Assembly: GCA_002780785.1 (NCBI GenBank)
Contig: PEUE01000033.1
Location: 1 to 6,142, forward strand
DNA from: Candidatus Portnoybacteria bacterium CG02_land_8_20_14_3_00_45_8
Lineage (GTDB): Bacteria; Patescibacteriota; Minisyncoccia; Portnoybacterales; GWB1-42-6
Direction of reading: 5' to 3'
Length of the DNA stretch: 6,142 nucleotides
Shown here: positions 1 to 5,992 of the stretch, in pieces
Layout of the letters: each line of letters begins with the position of its first letter
Numbering within the stretch: position 1 is the first letter of the stretch
Notes under the pieces: model-generated
Seen by the model: only the letters and a program-made list of their open reading frames with translations
Told to the model about the DNA's origin: nothing
The model's database searches: none
Made by a program: the position numbers and the translations under genes

Positions 1-1
1 C

Positions 2-1060
2 GCCGCACATGTTGCTCACTACGCCAAAATCGTACACCACAAAAAAGTGCTGCGCGATCTCATTGAGGCGGCCGAACACATTACTCGTTTGGGCTTTAAC
101 GAAGACACGGATATCGAAAACATTTTGGACGAAGCTGAACAAAGCGTCTTCCGTATTTCCCAAAAATCCCTGTCGCAAGAATTCTTGCCGGTCAAAAACG
201 CCCTAGAGGAGGCCTTTGAGAGAATTGATAAACTCCATAAAGGCGGCGGGGCATTGCGTGGCGTGGCAACCGGTTTTAACGACCTGGATAATATTTTAGG
301 CGGCCTGCAAAAATCGGACCTCGTCATCTTGGCAGCCCGACCTTCTCTTGGTAAAACCTCTATGGCTATGGATATTGCTCGCCACGTGGCTCTGAAAGAA
401 AAAGTGCCGGTGGGCATCTTTTCACTGGAAATGTCCAAACACGATATTGTTGACCGCTTTTTGGCCTCGGAAGCCAACGTGGACTTGTGGAAACTGCGCA
501 CGGGACGACTTTCGGACGAAGGCGTAGATAATGATTTTGTCCGCATCCAAGAAGCTATGTCGGTTTTGTCCGAAGCACCGATTTTTATTGATGACGCGCC
601 CTCGCCCACCGTACTGCAAATGCGCACCATGGGCCGCCGCCTGCAATCAGAGCACGGCCTCGGCTTAATTGTTGTTGACTATCTCCAGCTCATCCAGCCC
701 ACTAACCCCTCCGATAGCATGGTGCATCAGGTAACCGAAATTTCCCGCTCTCTCAAGACCTTAGCCAGAGAACTAGAATGCCCGGTCTTGGCGCTGTCCC
801 AGCTGTCCCGCGCCGTTGAAAGCCGGCCCGACCAACGACCGCGGCTGGCTGACTTGCGCGAATCCGGCTCCATTGAACAAGACGCGGACGTAGTAATGTT
901 TATCTATCGCGAAGACAAAACAAAGAAGGACTCGCCCCGCCCCAATATCGCCGACATCATCATTTCCAAGCACCGCAACGGCCCCATCGGCCAGGTGGAG
1001 CTCTACTTTAATGAATCTCAAGTGAGCTTTAAGAACTTGGAACGACATTTTAATGAATAA
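2..1060 (+). CDS. dnaB: Replicative DNA helicase DnaB, 5'-truncated by the window edge
   Basis: This is the hexameric ATP-dependent helicase that unwinds DNA at the replication fork and recruits DnaG primase. The frame is open from base 2 and reads AAHVAHYAKIV, the typical end of the DnaB N-terminal domain, so the true start lies upstream; the GTG at 47 is internal. The 352 visible residues compare with about 450-470 for full proteins, so roughly 100 are missing. In fragment numbering, the linker helix (ILDEAEQSVFRISQ) comes before the RecA-like ATPase. Walker A is ARPSLGKT (112-119, bases 335-358), the catalytic Glu is in SLEM (about 143), Walker B is IVVDYLQL (about 223-230), then LSQLSR, the long DLRESGSIEQDAD motif, and SKHRNGP near the C-terminus, which carries the presumed arginine finger. 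All core motifs are intact and there is no intein. It ends in TAA; no terminator follows before the repeat and recR. Confidence 0.97.
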   Translation, partial: AAHVAHYAKIVHHKKVLRDLIEAAEHITRLGFNEDTDIENILDEAEQSVFRISQKSLSQEFLPVKNALEEAFERIDKLHKGGGALRGVATGFNDLDNILGGLQKSDLVILAARPSLGKTSMAMDIARHVALKEKVPVGIFSLEMSKHDIVDRFLASEANVDLWKLRTGRLSDEGVDNDFVRIQEAMSVLSEAPIFIDDAPSPTVLQMRTMGRRLQSEHGLGLIVVDYLQLIQPTNPSDSMVHQVTEISRSLKTLARELECPVLALSQLSRAVESRPDQRPRLADLRESGSIEQDADVVMFIYREDKTKKDSPRPNIADIIISKHRNGPIGQVELYFNESQVSFKNLERHFNE

Positions 1061-1063
1061 AAA

Positions 1064-1194
1064 ACAATCAATCACCAAGACACAAGATACAAACAATACC
1101 CAATAATCAAATTCCAAAGATTCAAACGGATTTGATTATTGAACGTTGGGGTTTGAGATTTGTTTGGTTATTGTTTCTTGGTTATTGTATCTTC
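1064..1194. repeat. Imperfect inverted-repeat element (C/A-rich arm, then G/T-rich arm)
   Basis: This spacer has two arms of opposite composition. Bases 1061-1130 contain only 5 G in 70, while 1131-1196 contain only 4 C in 66. Complementary words link the arms: an 11-bp perfect stem, CAATAATCAAA (1101-1111) with TTTGATTATTG (1131-1141), around a 19-nt loop; AAACAATA (1091-1098) with TATTGTTT (1169-1176); and AAGATAC (1084-1090) with GTATCTT (1187-1193). Within each arm the words CAAGA/ACAATA recur, as in a degenerate array. From memory, similar palindromes built of CAAGATACAA / TTGTATCTTG words are common between genes in CPR and some other metagenomic genomes; that is recollection, not a search. 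The stem is AT-rich with no U-tract, so it is not a conventional terminator. The element ends 2 bp before the likely recR start. Confidence 0.6.
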
Positions 1195-1196
1195 TT

Positions 1197-1793
1197 TTGC
1201 TGCCTCAATCTCTCAAAAATCTTACTGACCAGTTATCCTGCCTACCGGGTCTGGGCCAGCGCTCCGCCACTCGGTTGGCTTTTTATCTGCTGAACCAACC
1301 TCAAAAGGACTTAACGACCTTAGCTCGCGCGATTAACGAAGTTAAAGCCAAAACTAAAACCTGTCCGCGCTGTTTTAATTTGACCTCCGGCGCCGACTTG
1401 TGCGCTGTGTGTTCCGATAAGAAACGCCGGCAAAATTTAATTTGCGTGGTGGAAGATATTTTAGATATTGTTTCAATTGAACGCACCCGACATTTTAACG
1501 GCGTTTATCATGTGCTCGGCGGACTGATTTCCCCCCTTGACGGCCTCACGCCCGATAAATTACACATTCGGGAGTTAGCTGGACGCATCAAACAAATGGC
1601 CGGCCAAAGCGCAGAAATTATCTTAGCCCTCAACCCCACCACCGAAGGCGACACCACGGCGTTGTATCTGGAAAAATTACTGACGCCCTTAAAAGTAAAC
1701 ATTACAAAACTTAATCGTGGCCTGGCAACCGGCAGCGATCTGGAATACGCCGACGAAACCACCCTGCTCAACGCGTTAAAATTTAGGCACTAA
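1197..1793 (+). CDS. recR: Recombination mediator protein RecR
   Basis: RecR acts with RecO (and RecF) to load RecA on SSB-coated single-stranded DNA during gap repair. With a start at TTG 1197 the product is 198 residues, the usual family length. An N-terminal helix-hairpin-helix region (about 14-33, LPGLGQRSATRLAFYLL) is followed by a four-cysteine zinc finger (C56, C59, C69, C72; Cx2C-x9-Cx2C). The Toprim domain starts at about 82 (ICVVED, with E86) and includes YHVLGGLISPLDGL and EIILALNPTTEGDTTA. The C-terminal segment LEYADETTLLNAL is typical of the family. The frame stays open upstream to a TTG at 1146, but that would add 17 hydrophobic residues encoded by the inverted repeat, so I prefer 1197. 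No Shine-Dalgarno sequence is visible before either start. It lies 136 bp after dnaB on the same strand and probably depends on read-through from upstream. Confidence 0.95.
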   Translation: MLPQSLKNLTDQLSCLPGLGQRSATRLAFYLLNQPQKDLTTLARAINEVKAKTKTCPRCFNLTSGADLCAVCSDKKRRQNLICVVEDILDIVSIERTRHFNGVYHVLGGLISPLDGLTPDKLHIRELAGRIKQMAGQSAEIILALNPTTEGDTTALYLEKLLTPLKVNITKLNRGLATGSDLEYADETTLLNALKFRH

Positions 1794-1809
1794 AATTCGC
1801 TCACTCAAC

Positions 1810-1860
1810 AAAGCCCCTCGCCACTTTTGAACAAAAGTGGCGAGGGGCTTTTAATTATTT
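1810..1860 (+). terminator. Intrinsic terminator of recR, possibly bidirectional
   Basis: A perfect 19-bp stem (1810-1828 with 1833-1851) closes a GAAC tetraloop; its core is GCCCCTCGCCAC. On the plus strand it is followed by TTTTAATTATTT, a good U-rich tail 16 nt after the recR stop. On the minus strand the stem is followed by only TTTGTTGAG, a weaker tail. It sits between convergent genes, so it probably ends recR transcripts efficiently and may also end the TPR gene transcript arriving from the other side. Confidence 0.9.
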
Positions 1861-1872
1861 CGAACTTCTTTT

Positions 1873-4269
1873 TTACTGGACCTGCGGTATCTTTTCCCGA
1901 ATGGGCAATTGAGTCGGTTGCTGAGTAGTCAAGGCCGGCCGGCCGGCCCGTAAATTATCCAGAATGGTCTTGACGTCCTGGTTGTCGGGATTGAACGAAG
2001 CAATTTTTTCAAACTGCTCAAGAGCGCCGGATTTATTGCTCTGGCGGTCATAGGTCAAACCCAAAAAGTATCGGGCGTTAGAATAGGTCGTATCCAATAT
2101 TACCGCTCTCTCGAGTTGCTCTTTGGCCAGGTCCAAGTTGTTTTGTTTATAGTAAAGCAAGCCCAGTTGGAAGGCCACGCCAACATCCTGGGGATAGGCG
2201 GCCTGAACCTGTTTCATTTTGCTAACCGCCTCGTCAACTTGGCCTATCCGATCATAAACCACCGCCAACTGAAACAGCGCCGGCGCGTAATCAGCTTTTA
2301 GCGCCACTGCTTGGTTAAAGGACTCCTGGGCTCTGGCTAAATAATCATCCATCTTGGCCTTAGCTTCTTTGTTTGCCTGTGCCTGCTCATTTAATAAATC
2401 AGCCACTAGAACATAGGTGCGGCCCAGCTCAAAGAAATAGAATGGATTTTGCGGCTCAAGTTTAGTCGCTTCTTTATATGAATCAATCGCCCACTGATCC
2501 GCTCCGGAAGTATACGCGGTGACTGCCCGATAAATTGTGGCCCGTTGCGCCCAGTTATCAACGTTAAGCGGCGCCAGATCCGTTGAACGCTTAGCGATGT
2601 TAATGGCTGTGGCGATTAAATTCTGGATGCCGGCATCGCGCTGCGATGTTTGGGGCTTGGAAAATTCCTGATTGATCCGCAATAGGGCCGCCTGCGAAAG
2701 CGAGCGCAAATAAGCATCGTTATAGGGGTTAAGCATTACTGCCCGAGAAATGGTCGTTGACCCACCCTCTAAATCATTTTTATCGGTCACCGCCACTGAT
2801 CCCCGCTGATACAAAATATCAGCGTAATAATAACTGCCGCCCAAATAAAGCACGCTAATAGTTATCACGAGCACTATAACAAAAACAAAAGATGAAATTG
2901 AGGCCAGGGGCGAGGTGCGGTCAAAATTAGCCGTTATGGCATCCATGTCGGCAAAGTCATTCCCTTCGGTCTGGACAACTGACGAGGATAAACTTTTTAT
3001 CGTCAAGAAAGCTAAGGCCAGCATTAACCAAAAAGCCAGCTCCAAGGTTAAATTAGTAGTATAAAAAAACTGCAATATCGCCAGAAACAGCCAGGCCGAA
3101 AAAACGCCCAGCGCCAACACCCAGCCATCTTCTCGCCGCTTAATCAAACGAATAAAACCAAAGACCGCAAAACTGATAACTACCGCCAACCAAGTTAACC
3201 AGCCCAATAAACCCAAAACAACCGGCTGGGTGACGATTTTAGAAAGGCCCTGGTTGAAACGTACGTTCCAAAAATCGGTTTGATTCAGGGCTGTTGAACG
3301 ATAAAGTCCGTAATCGTAAGCGTAGCTGCCCGGCCCCGTGCCAAAAAATAGATGTTCCTTTAGCACCTGTTTGTCAATATCCACCGACGCGTTCAGCGAA
3401 GGCGCCACTTCAATGGGCACATTGAATAATTTACCGAAAATATTAAGCTGTATCGGCAATAGCATCAGCACCGCAAAAGCCAGCACTACCATCGGCAAAA
3501 TCAAACGATATTGACTCACCCGTTCGCGATTGATTATGCCAAGTGCTATAACAATGATCATAGTCACCATTAACCCCCACCAGACATTGGAAAAATTAAT
3601 TGATAGACACATTAACAAGAAAAAAACGGCGGCCGCCCCATAAAAAATCTGCTGCCACCTGGCGGTGTTGCTTTCCGAAAACAACGCTACACTCAACACC
3701 AGTAAACCGGCTAAAAATATTTCCAAAGAATTGACCGAGCCCACGGTGTTAAAACTGGCTATCTTGGCAAAATCCCAGGACAGAATAAACTTACCCAGCA
3801 ACTGCAACGCGCCAAAAAGTCCGGCGATGCAACCTGACAGCACCAGCGCAAAAACTATCCCTCTGACAACTTGCCGTCCTTTTAAGTTGTTGATTAAAAC
3901 AAAAAAGATAATTATCAGCGCCAGCAAACTAAAGAAGGACTCCGCCATAACGCCCCCGGCGCCAACCAAGCTCTGATATAAATTCTTAGATAACGAAGCG
4001 CTGACTAAATAAAAAACCGAAAAGACAACCAAGCCCAAATTTAACCAGCTTTTTTTAAACTCTAAGCGACCCGCGGTAATCACTTTGCCCAGCCACGCAA
4101 TCAATAAAATTAAAGCAAAAACAACCAACAGCAATTGCTTGTTTAGCTCAATCACGCTGGCGTTAAACGGCATAAAAAACAAGGGCAACAAAAAGGCCAG
4201 AGCATAAGCCCCCCACTTGATTATTGCCTCACACACCGAAGTAATTTTTAAACTTCGTTCGTTGTCCAT
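1873..4269 (-). CDS. O-antigen ligase/polymerase-like multi-spanning membrane protein with C-terminal TPR domain
   Basis: This 798-residue protein joins a polytopic membrane domain to a TPR domain. I count about 12-13 hydrophobic segments (near 19-36, 43-62, 76-93, 109-126, 136-160, 182-198, 208-224, 229-246, 255-272, 349-370, 382-402, 407-426, 459-478). The long outside loop (273-348) carries HLFFGTGPGSYAYDY at 306-320, matching the GxGPGxF-type motif of the Wzy/WaaL superfamily, and then RFNQG at 337. TPR-like helix pairs fill about 590-765, including SYKEATKLEPQNPFYFFELG and three units from 664 on. The tail is rich in Q, P and T. By family it would polymerise or transfer glycan at the envelope; the substrate cannot be told. 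I chose ATG 4269 because AAGGAA lies 8 nt upstream. A GTG 24 nt earlier has no usable ribosome site. It converges on recR. The canonical ligase histidine is not evident in the loop. Confidence 0.85.
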   Translation of the reverse strand: MDNERSLKITSVCEAIIKWGAYALAFLLPLFFMPFNASVIELNKQLLLVVFALILLIAWLGKVITAGRLEFKKSWLNLGLVVFSVFYLVSASLSKNLYQSLVGAGGVMAESFFSLLALIIIFFVLINNLKGRQVVRGIVFALVLSGCIAGLFGALQLLGKFILSWDFAKIASFNTVGSVNSLEIFLAGLLVLSVALFSESNTARWQQIFYGAAAVFFLLMCLSINFSNVWWGLMVTMIIVIALGIINRERVSQYRLILPMVVLAFAVLMLLPIQLNIFGKLFNVPIEVAPSLNASVDIDKQVLKEHLFFGTGPGSYAYDYGLYRSTALNQTDFWNVRFNQGLSKIVTQPVVLGLLGWLTWLAVVISFAVFGFIRLIKRREDGWVLALGVFSAWLFLAILQFFYTTNLTLELAFWLMLALAFLTIKSLSSSVVQTEGNDFADMDAITANFDRTSPLASISSFVFVIVLVITISVLYLGGSYYYADILYQRGSVAVTDKNDLEGGSTTISRAVMLNPYNDAYLRSLSQAALLRINQEFSKPQTSQRDAGIQNLIATAINIAKRSTDLAPLNVDNWAQRATIYRAVTAYTSGADQWAIDSYKEATKLEPQNPFYFFELGRTYVLVADLLNEQAQANKEAKAKMDDYLARAQESFNQAVALKADYAPALFQLAVVYDRIGQVDEAVSKMKQVQAAYPQDVGVAFQLGLLYYKQNNLDLAKEQLERAVILDTTYSNARYFLGLTYDRQSNKSGALEQFEKIASFNPDNQDVKTILDNLRAGRPALTTQQPTQLPIREKIPQVQ

Positions 4270-4318
4270 AAAAACTTTCCTTTGCTCAATCACTCCCGCT
4301 AAAAGTTCATTTTAACGG

Positions 4319-4383
4319 AAACTATAGGCATAGTTTTATTAACTAATTAAAAAACGGCGTCACTGACAAAAAAACGGCGCCGG
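4319..4383 (-). promoter_or_regulatory. Structured leader upstream of the TPR membrane-protein gene
   Basis: Two small structures lie between the candidate promoter and the start codon. One is a perfect 7-bp inverted repeat, AAACTAT/ATAGTTT, with a 4-nt loop (4319-4325 with 4330-4336). The other is a direct repeat of AAAACGGCG (4351-4359 and 4371-4379). Its second copy continues into CGCCG, which can pair with the first CGGCG as a 5-bp stem with an 18-nt loop; on the minus strand this is followed by TTTTTTAATT. The second structure could act as a weak attenuator. The stems are short, so this may be chance in AT-rich spacer. Confidence 0.25.
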
Positions 4384-4395
4384 ATTTCCACCTAG

Positions 4396-4404
4396 ATTGT
4401 ATCA
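4396..4404 (-). promoter_or_regulatory. Candidate extended -10 promoter for the TPR membrane-protein gene
   Basis: On the minus strand the sequence reads TGATACAAT: a TG one base before a TACAAT hexamer (5 of 6 matches to TATAAT), which is the extended -10 pattern. The region 17 bp upstream is only TTTTTA, a poor -35 box. It lies just downstream of the rplU terminator, where the next gene would need its own promoter, and would give a leader of about 120 nt. The position supports it more than the sequence does. Confidence 0.4.
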
Positions 4405-4429
4405 TAAAACACTCTTTTTAAAAATACCC

Positions 4430-4438
4430 TTATCCACA
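4430..4438 (+). other. Single consensus DnaA box
   Basis: TTATCCACA matches the consensus TTATNCACA exactly. I found no second box nearby and no AT-rich unwinding array, so this is not an origin on this evidence. A single match in a 6-kb window can easily be chance. It lies between the rplU terminator and the candidate promoter, where a bound DnaA could influence the TPR gene. Confidence 0.2.
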
Positions 4439-4440
4439 AC

Positions 4441-4476
4441 CACAAACAAAAAGAGGCCTTTTGAGCGAGACCTCTT
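4441..4476 (-). terminator. Intrinsic terminator of rplU
   Basis: Read on the minus strand, a 9-bp stem AAGAGGTCT/AGGCCTCTT with one G-U pair (4468-4476 with 4451-4459) closes an 8-nt loop and is followed by TTTGTTTGTG, continuing the T-run that begins in the stem. It starts 7 nt after the rplU stop codon. This closes the rplU transcript and separates it from the TPR membrane-protein gene downstream. Confidence 0.85.
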
Positions 4477-4483
4477 CTCCGTC

Positions 4484-4795
4484 TTATTTTATTGACTCAA
4501 TTTGCACTTCGGTGTAGGGCTGACGATGGCCTCTTTTAACCTTATAGCGCTTCTTGGATTTATACTTAAAAACAATCACCTTGTCGGCTCTGTCCTGTTT
4601 TAAAATCTTTCCACTAACCTTAGCGCCCTCAACAACCGGCTGGCCGATTTGAACTTTATCGCCACTGGCCAACAGCAGCACTTTGTCAAACGACACCTTA
4701 CCGCCTTCTTGCCCGTCAATTTTTTCAATTCTTATTTTTTGTCCAGAAGCTACTATATACTGCTTGCCTCCGGTCTTTATTACTGCGATATTCAT
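4484..4795 (-). CDS. rplU: 50S ribosomal protein L21
   Basis: L21 is a large-subunit protein that binds 23S rRNA. The product is 103 residues, the normal length. It begins MNIAVIKTGGKQYIV, the family's N-terminal signature, and has the conserved C-terminal block VFKYKSKKRYKVKRGHRQPY followed by a TEVQIESI end, both basic and rRNA-binding in the family. The ATG at 4795 fits the signature exactly; the best upstream ribosome-site candidate is a weak AAAGAAG. In most bacteria rplU is followed by rpmA (L27), but here a terminator follows at once and rpmA is absent. It lies downstream of rmuC on the same strand across a 144-bp leader that holds an L21-like short frame and a hairpin, which suggests separate, perhaps autogenous, regulation (inference). 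Confidence 0.98.
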   Translation of the reverse strand: MNIAVIKTGGKQYIVASGQKIRIEKIDGQEGGKVSFDKVLLLASGDKVQIGQPVVEGAKVSGKILKQDRADKVIVFKYKSKKRYKVKRGHRQPYTEVQIESIK

Positions 4796-4799
4796 ATTA

Positions 4800-4877
4800 T
4801 TATTGCTTCTTTACCCCGTGAATTTTCTGAAAGAAAATTTTTACGGGGCCGCCGGTTTTTATTACAGCTAATTCCAT
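4800..4877 (-). pseudogene. 25-codon upstream frame resembling the L21 N-terminus (truncated rplU duplicate or leader peptide)
   Basis: The frame reads MELAVIKTGGPVKIF and goes on to FQKIHGVKKQ before TAA TAA. Eight of its first ten residues equal L21 (M..AVIKTGG), and 23 of 30 bases match the rplU start. After a gap of seven codons relative to L21, KI…KIHG aligns with L21 KIRIEKIDG; the bases share AAAATT-ACGGG with one mismatch between the blocks. The first stop lies 4 nt before the rplU ATG, in a different frame, a spacing that would allow translational coupling. No Shine-Dalgarno sequence precedes its ATG. It overlaps the leader hairpin. The similarity is too specific for chance, so I read it as a decayed partial duplicate of rplU; a functional leader peptide is the alternative. 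Confidence 0.6.
4814..4848 (-). promoter_or_regulatory. Stem-loop in the rplU leader
   Basis: On the minus strand CCCCGT (4843-4848) pairs with ACGGGG (4814-4819), and inside it AATTTTC (4833-4839 in complement) pairs with GAAAATT (4821-4827 in complement) around a 5-nt loop. A 3-nt by 1-nt internal loop separates the two stems, giving 13 paired bases. It ends 18 nt before the rplU ATG with no U-run after it, so it is not a terminator for rplU. Position suggests a leader element controlling rplU translation, as ribosomal protein leaders do elsewhere; the similarity to known L21 leaders is untested. Confidence 0.5.
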
Positions 4878-4905
4878 AAAAATTTAAAAGATAAATATTA
4901 CTAAA

Positions 4906-4923
4906 TTACATTAACAAACCTCC
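4906..4923 (-). other. Strong ribosome site followed by a start-stop pair (ATG TAA)
   Basis: On the minus strand GGAGG (4919-4923) is followed 7 nt later by ATG (4909-4911) and directly by TAA (4906-4908). This is the best Shine-Dalgarno match in the rmuC-rplU spacer, yet it serves a frame with no second codon. It may be chance, the remains of a lost gene start, or a ribosome-stalling minimal frame in the leader. Confidence 0.3.
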
Positions 4924-4939
4924 GCCTAAAAGTCAAACT

Positions 4940-5992
4940 TTATTCTTCGTCTCTTATGGCCGGCCCCTCAATTTGTACGGGTTCAATTTCTCCCGCCTTG
5001 CCCGTGATTTTTACCACGTCCTTGTCAATCTTGCCAAACTCTTTATAGGCGCGATTGTACATATTCACGGTCGTGCCTAAATTATTGCCCAGCTTCTTCA
5101 TATACTCTTCGTAACTCATCAAATGCTTTTGCAGCATCTCAACATATTTACGGATTTCCTTGGCCGACTCTTCAATTTGCAACGCGCGCAGACCCTGCAT
5201 AACGGTTTGCAAATAAGCAAAAAAGGAAGTCGGCGAAACAATTATCACGTGCTTGTCTTTAAAGGCGTACTCTATTAAATCGCGCGTATTTACTTTTATC
5301 GCGCCGACTTGGTTTATCAATAAATCGTAATAGATGCCCTCGGCCGGAATAAACATAAAAGCAAAATCCATCGTATCTTCGCTCGGCCTAATATACTTGG
5401 CGGTTTCATCTATCCGATTTTTCAAATCCGCCTTAAATTGTTTTTCCAATTCCTCTTTTTTATCCGAGTCCTTTTCCTGCAAAATGCGGTTATAATTTTC
5501 CAGCGAAAACTTGGAATCAATCGGGATTATTTTGTCTTTCACAAACACTACCGCATCAACAATTTCGCCGTTCTTGAACTCATACTGCATCTGATAATTC
5601 TTGGGCGGCAAAACGTTTTTTAAAACATTCTCCAAATAATACTCGCCCAACACCCCTCGGTGTTTAGGATTTTTAAGCACGTCCTCCAGCCCCTGCAGCT
5701 GGTCCGCTACGCCCATTACTTGCTTATTGGTTTCGTCCAACTTCGTCAGCCGTTCGGTCACGTCGCGGATAATTTTGGCGCTTTGGGCAAACTGCTGCTG
5801 AAACATCTTAGCCGAATCACCCATTTTGCTATCCAGTGTCTGACGGATTTCTTTCAACTGTTCCTGCATCATTATCATCGCCTGATTATCTTCTTTGGGC
5901 TTTTCCTCCTTTTTCCGCAACGCCAAAAAGAGTTGCAGCCCCGCCGCCGCAACCAATACTATCAGTAAGATTAATAGTGCGCTCTGGCTCAT
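4940..5992 (-). CDS. rmuC: RmuC family DNA recombination protein
   Basis: RmuC proteins are membrane-anchored, nuclease-fold-related proteins; E. coli rmuC affects inversion at short inverted repeats, and the exact activity is unsettled. This one has 350 residues, shorter than the roughly 475 of E. coli. One N-terminal membrane segment (5-25) is followed by a charged stretch and a coiled coil (about 36-105). The RmuC domain follows: GVLGEYYLENVL at 113, the VDAVVF strand leading to IDSKF (158-162), FMFIPAEGIYYDLL (202-215) and IIVSPTSFFAYLQTV (250-264), then a helical tail. The D and K of DSKF match the core nuclease-like residues of the family. The ATG at 5992 directly follows the TAA of the upstream gene, so the two are probably co-transcribed and translationally coupled; the ribosome site is weak. 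Downstream lies the rplU leader, with no terminator between. Confidence 0.93.
   Translation of the reverse strand: MSQSALLILLIVLVAAAGLQLFLALRKKEEKPKEDNQAMIMMQEQLKEIRQTLDSKMGDSAKMFQQQFAQSAKIIRDVTERLTKLDETNKQVMGVADQLQGLEDVLKNPKHRGVLGEYYLENVLKNVLPPKNYQMQYEFKNGEIVDAVVFVKDKIIPIDSKFSLENYNRILQEKDSDKKEELEKQFKADLKNRIDETAKYIRPSEDTMDFAFMFIPAEGIYYDLLINQVGAIKVNTRDLIEYAFKDKHVIIVSPTSFFAYLQTVMQGLRALQIEESAKEIRKYVEMLQKHLMSYEEYMKKLGNNLGTTVNMYNRAYKEFGKIDKDVVKITGKAGEIEPVQIEGPAIRDEE

Noticed and set aside
19..630. Open frame of 203 codons on the minus strand opposite dnaB
   Set aside because: It lies wholly antisense to a helicase with intact motifs, has a serine/arginine-rich composition typical of reverse-strand readings, and shows no recognisable domain.
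773..1117. Open frame of 114 codons on the minus strand over the dnaB 3' end
   Set aside because: It is antisense to the conserved DnaB C-terminal motifs, with its first codons in the repeat element; no supporting signal.
1146..1196. Extended N-terminus of RecR from TTG 1146
   Set aside because: The extra 17 residues are encoded by the inverted repeat and exceed the family length; kept only as an alternative in the findings.
3665..3976. Open frame of 103 codons on the plus strand inside the membrane-protein gene
   Set aside because: It is antisense to hydrophobic transmembrane segments; such frames arise from the coding bias of the real gene.
4270..4293. Upstream GTG start for the TPR membrane protein
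   Set aside because: Its only purine-rich upstream sequence (GGGA) abuts the start codon, whereas the ATG at 4269 has AAGGAA at good spacing.
4430..4438. Replication origin near the DnaA box
   Set aside because: There is only one box, no cluster, no unwinding element, and dnaA/dnaN are not adjacent.
4906..4935. Promoter for rplU built on TTGACT after the rmuC stop
   Set aside because: TTGACT is a fair -35 box, but at 17-bp spacing the -10 is TAATGT (3 of 6) and the better TGTAAT sits 20 bp away.
5660..5968. Open frame of 102 codons on the plus strand opposite rmuC
   Set aside because: It mirrors the RmuC coiled-coil region and has no ribosome site or family resemblance.
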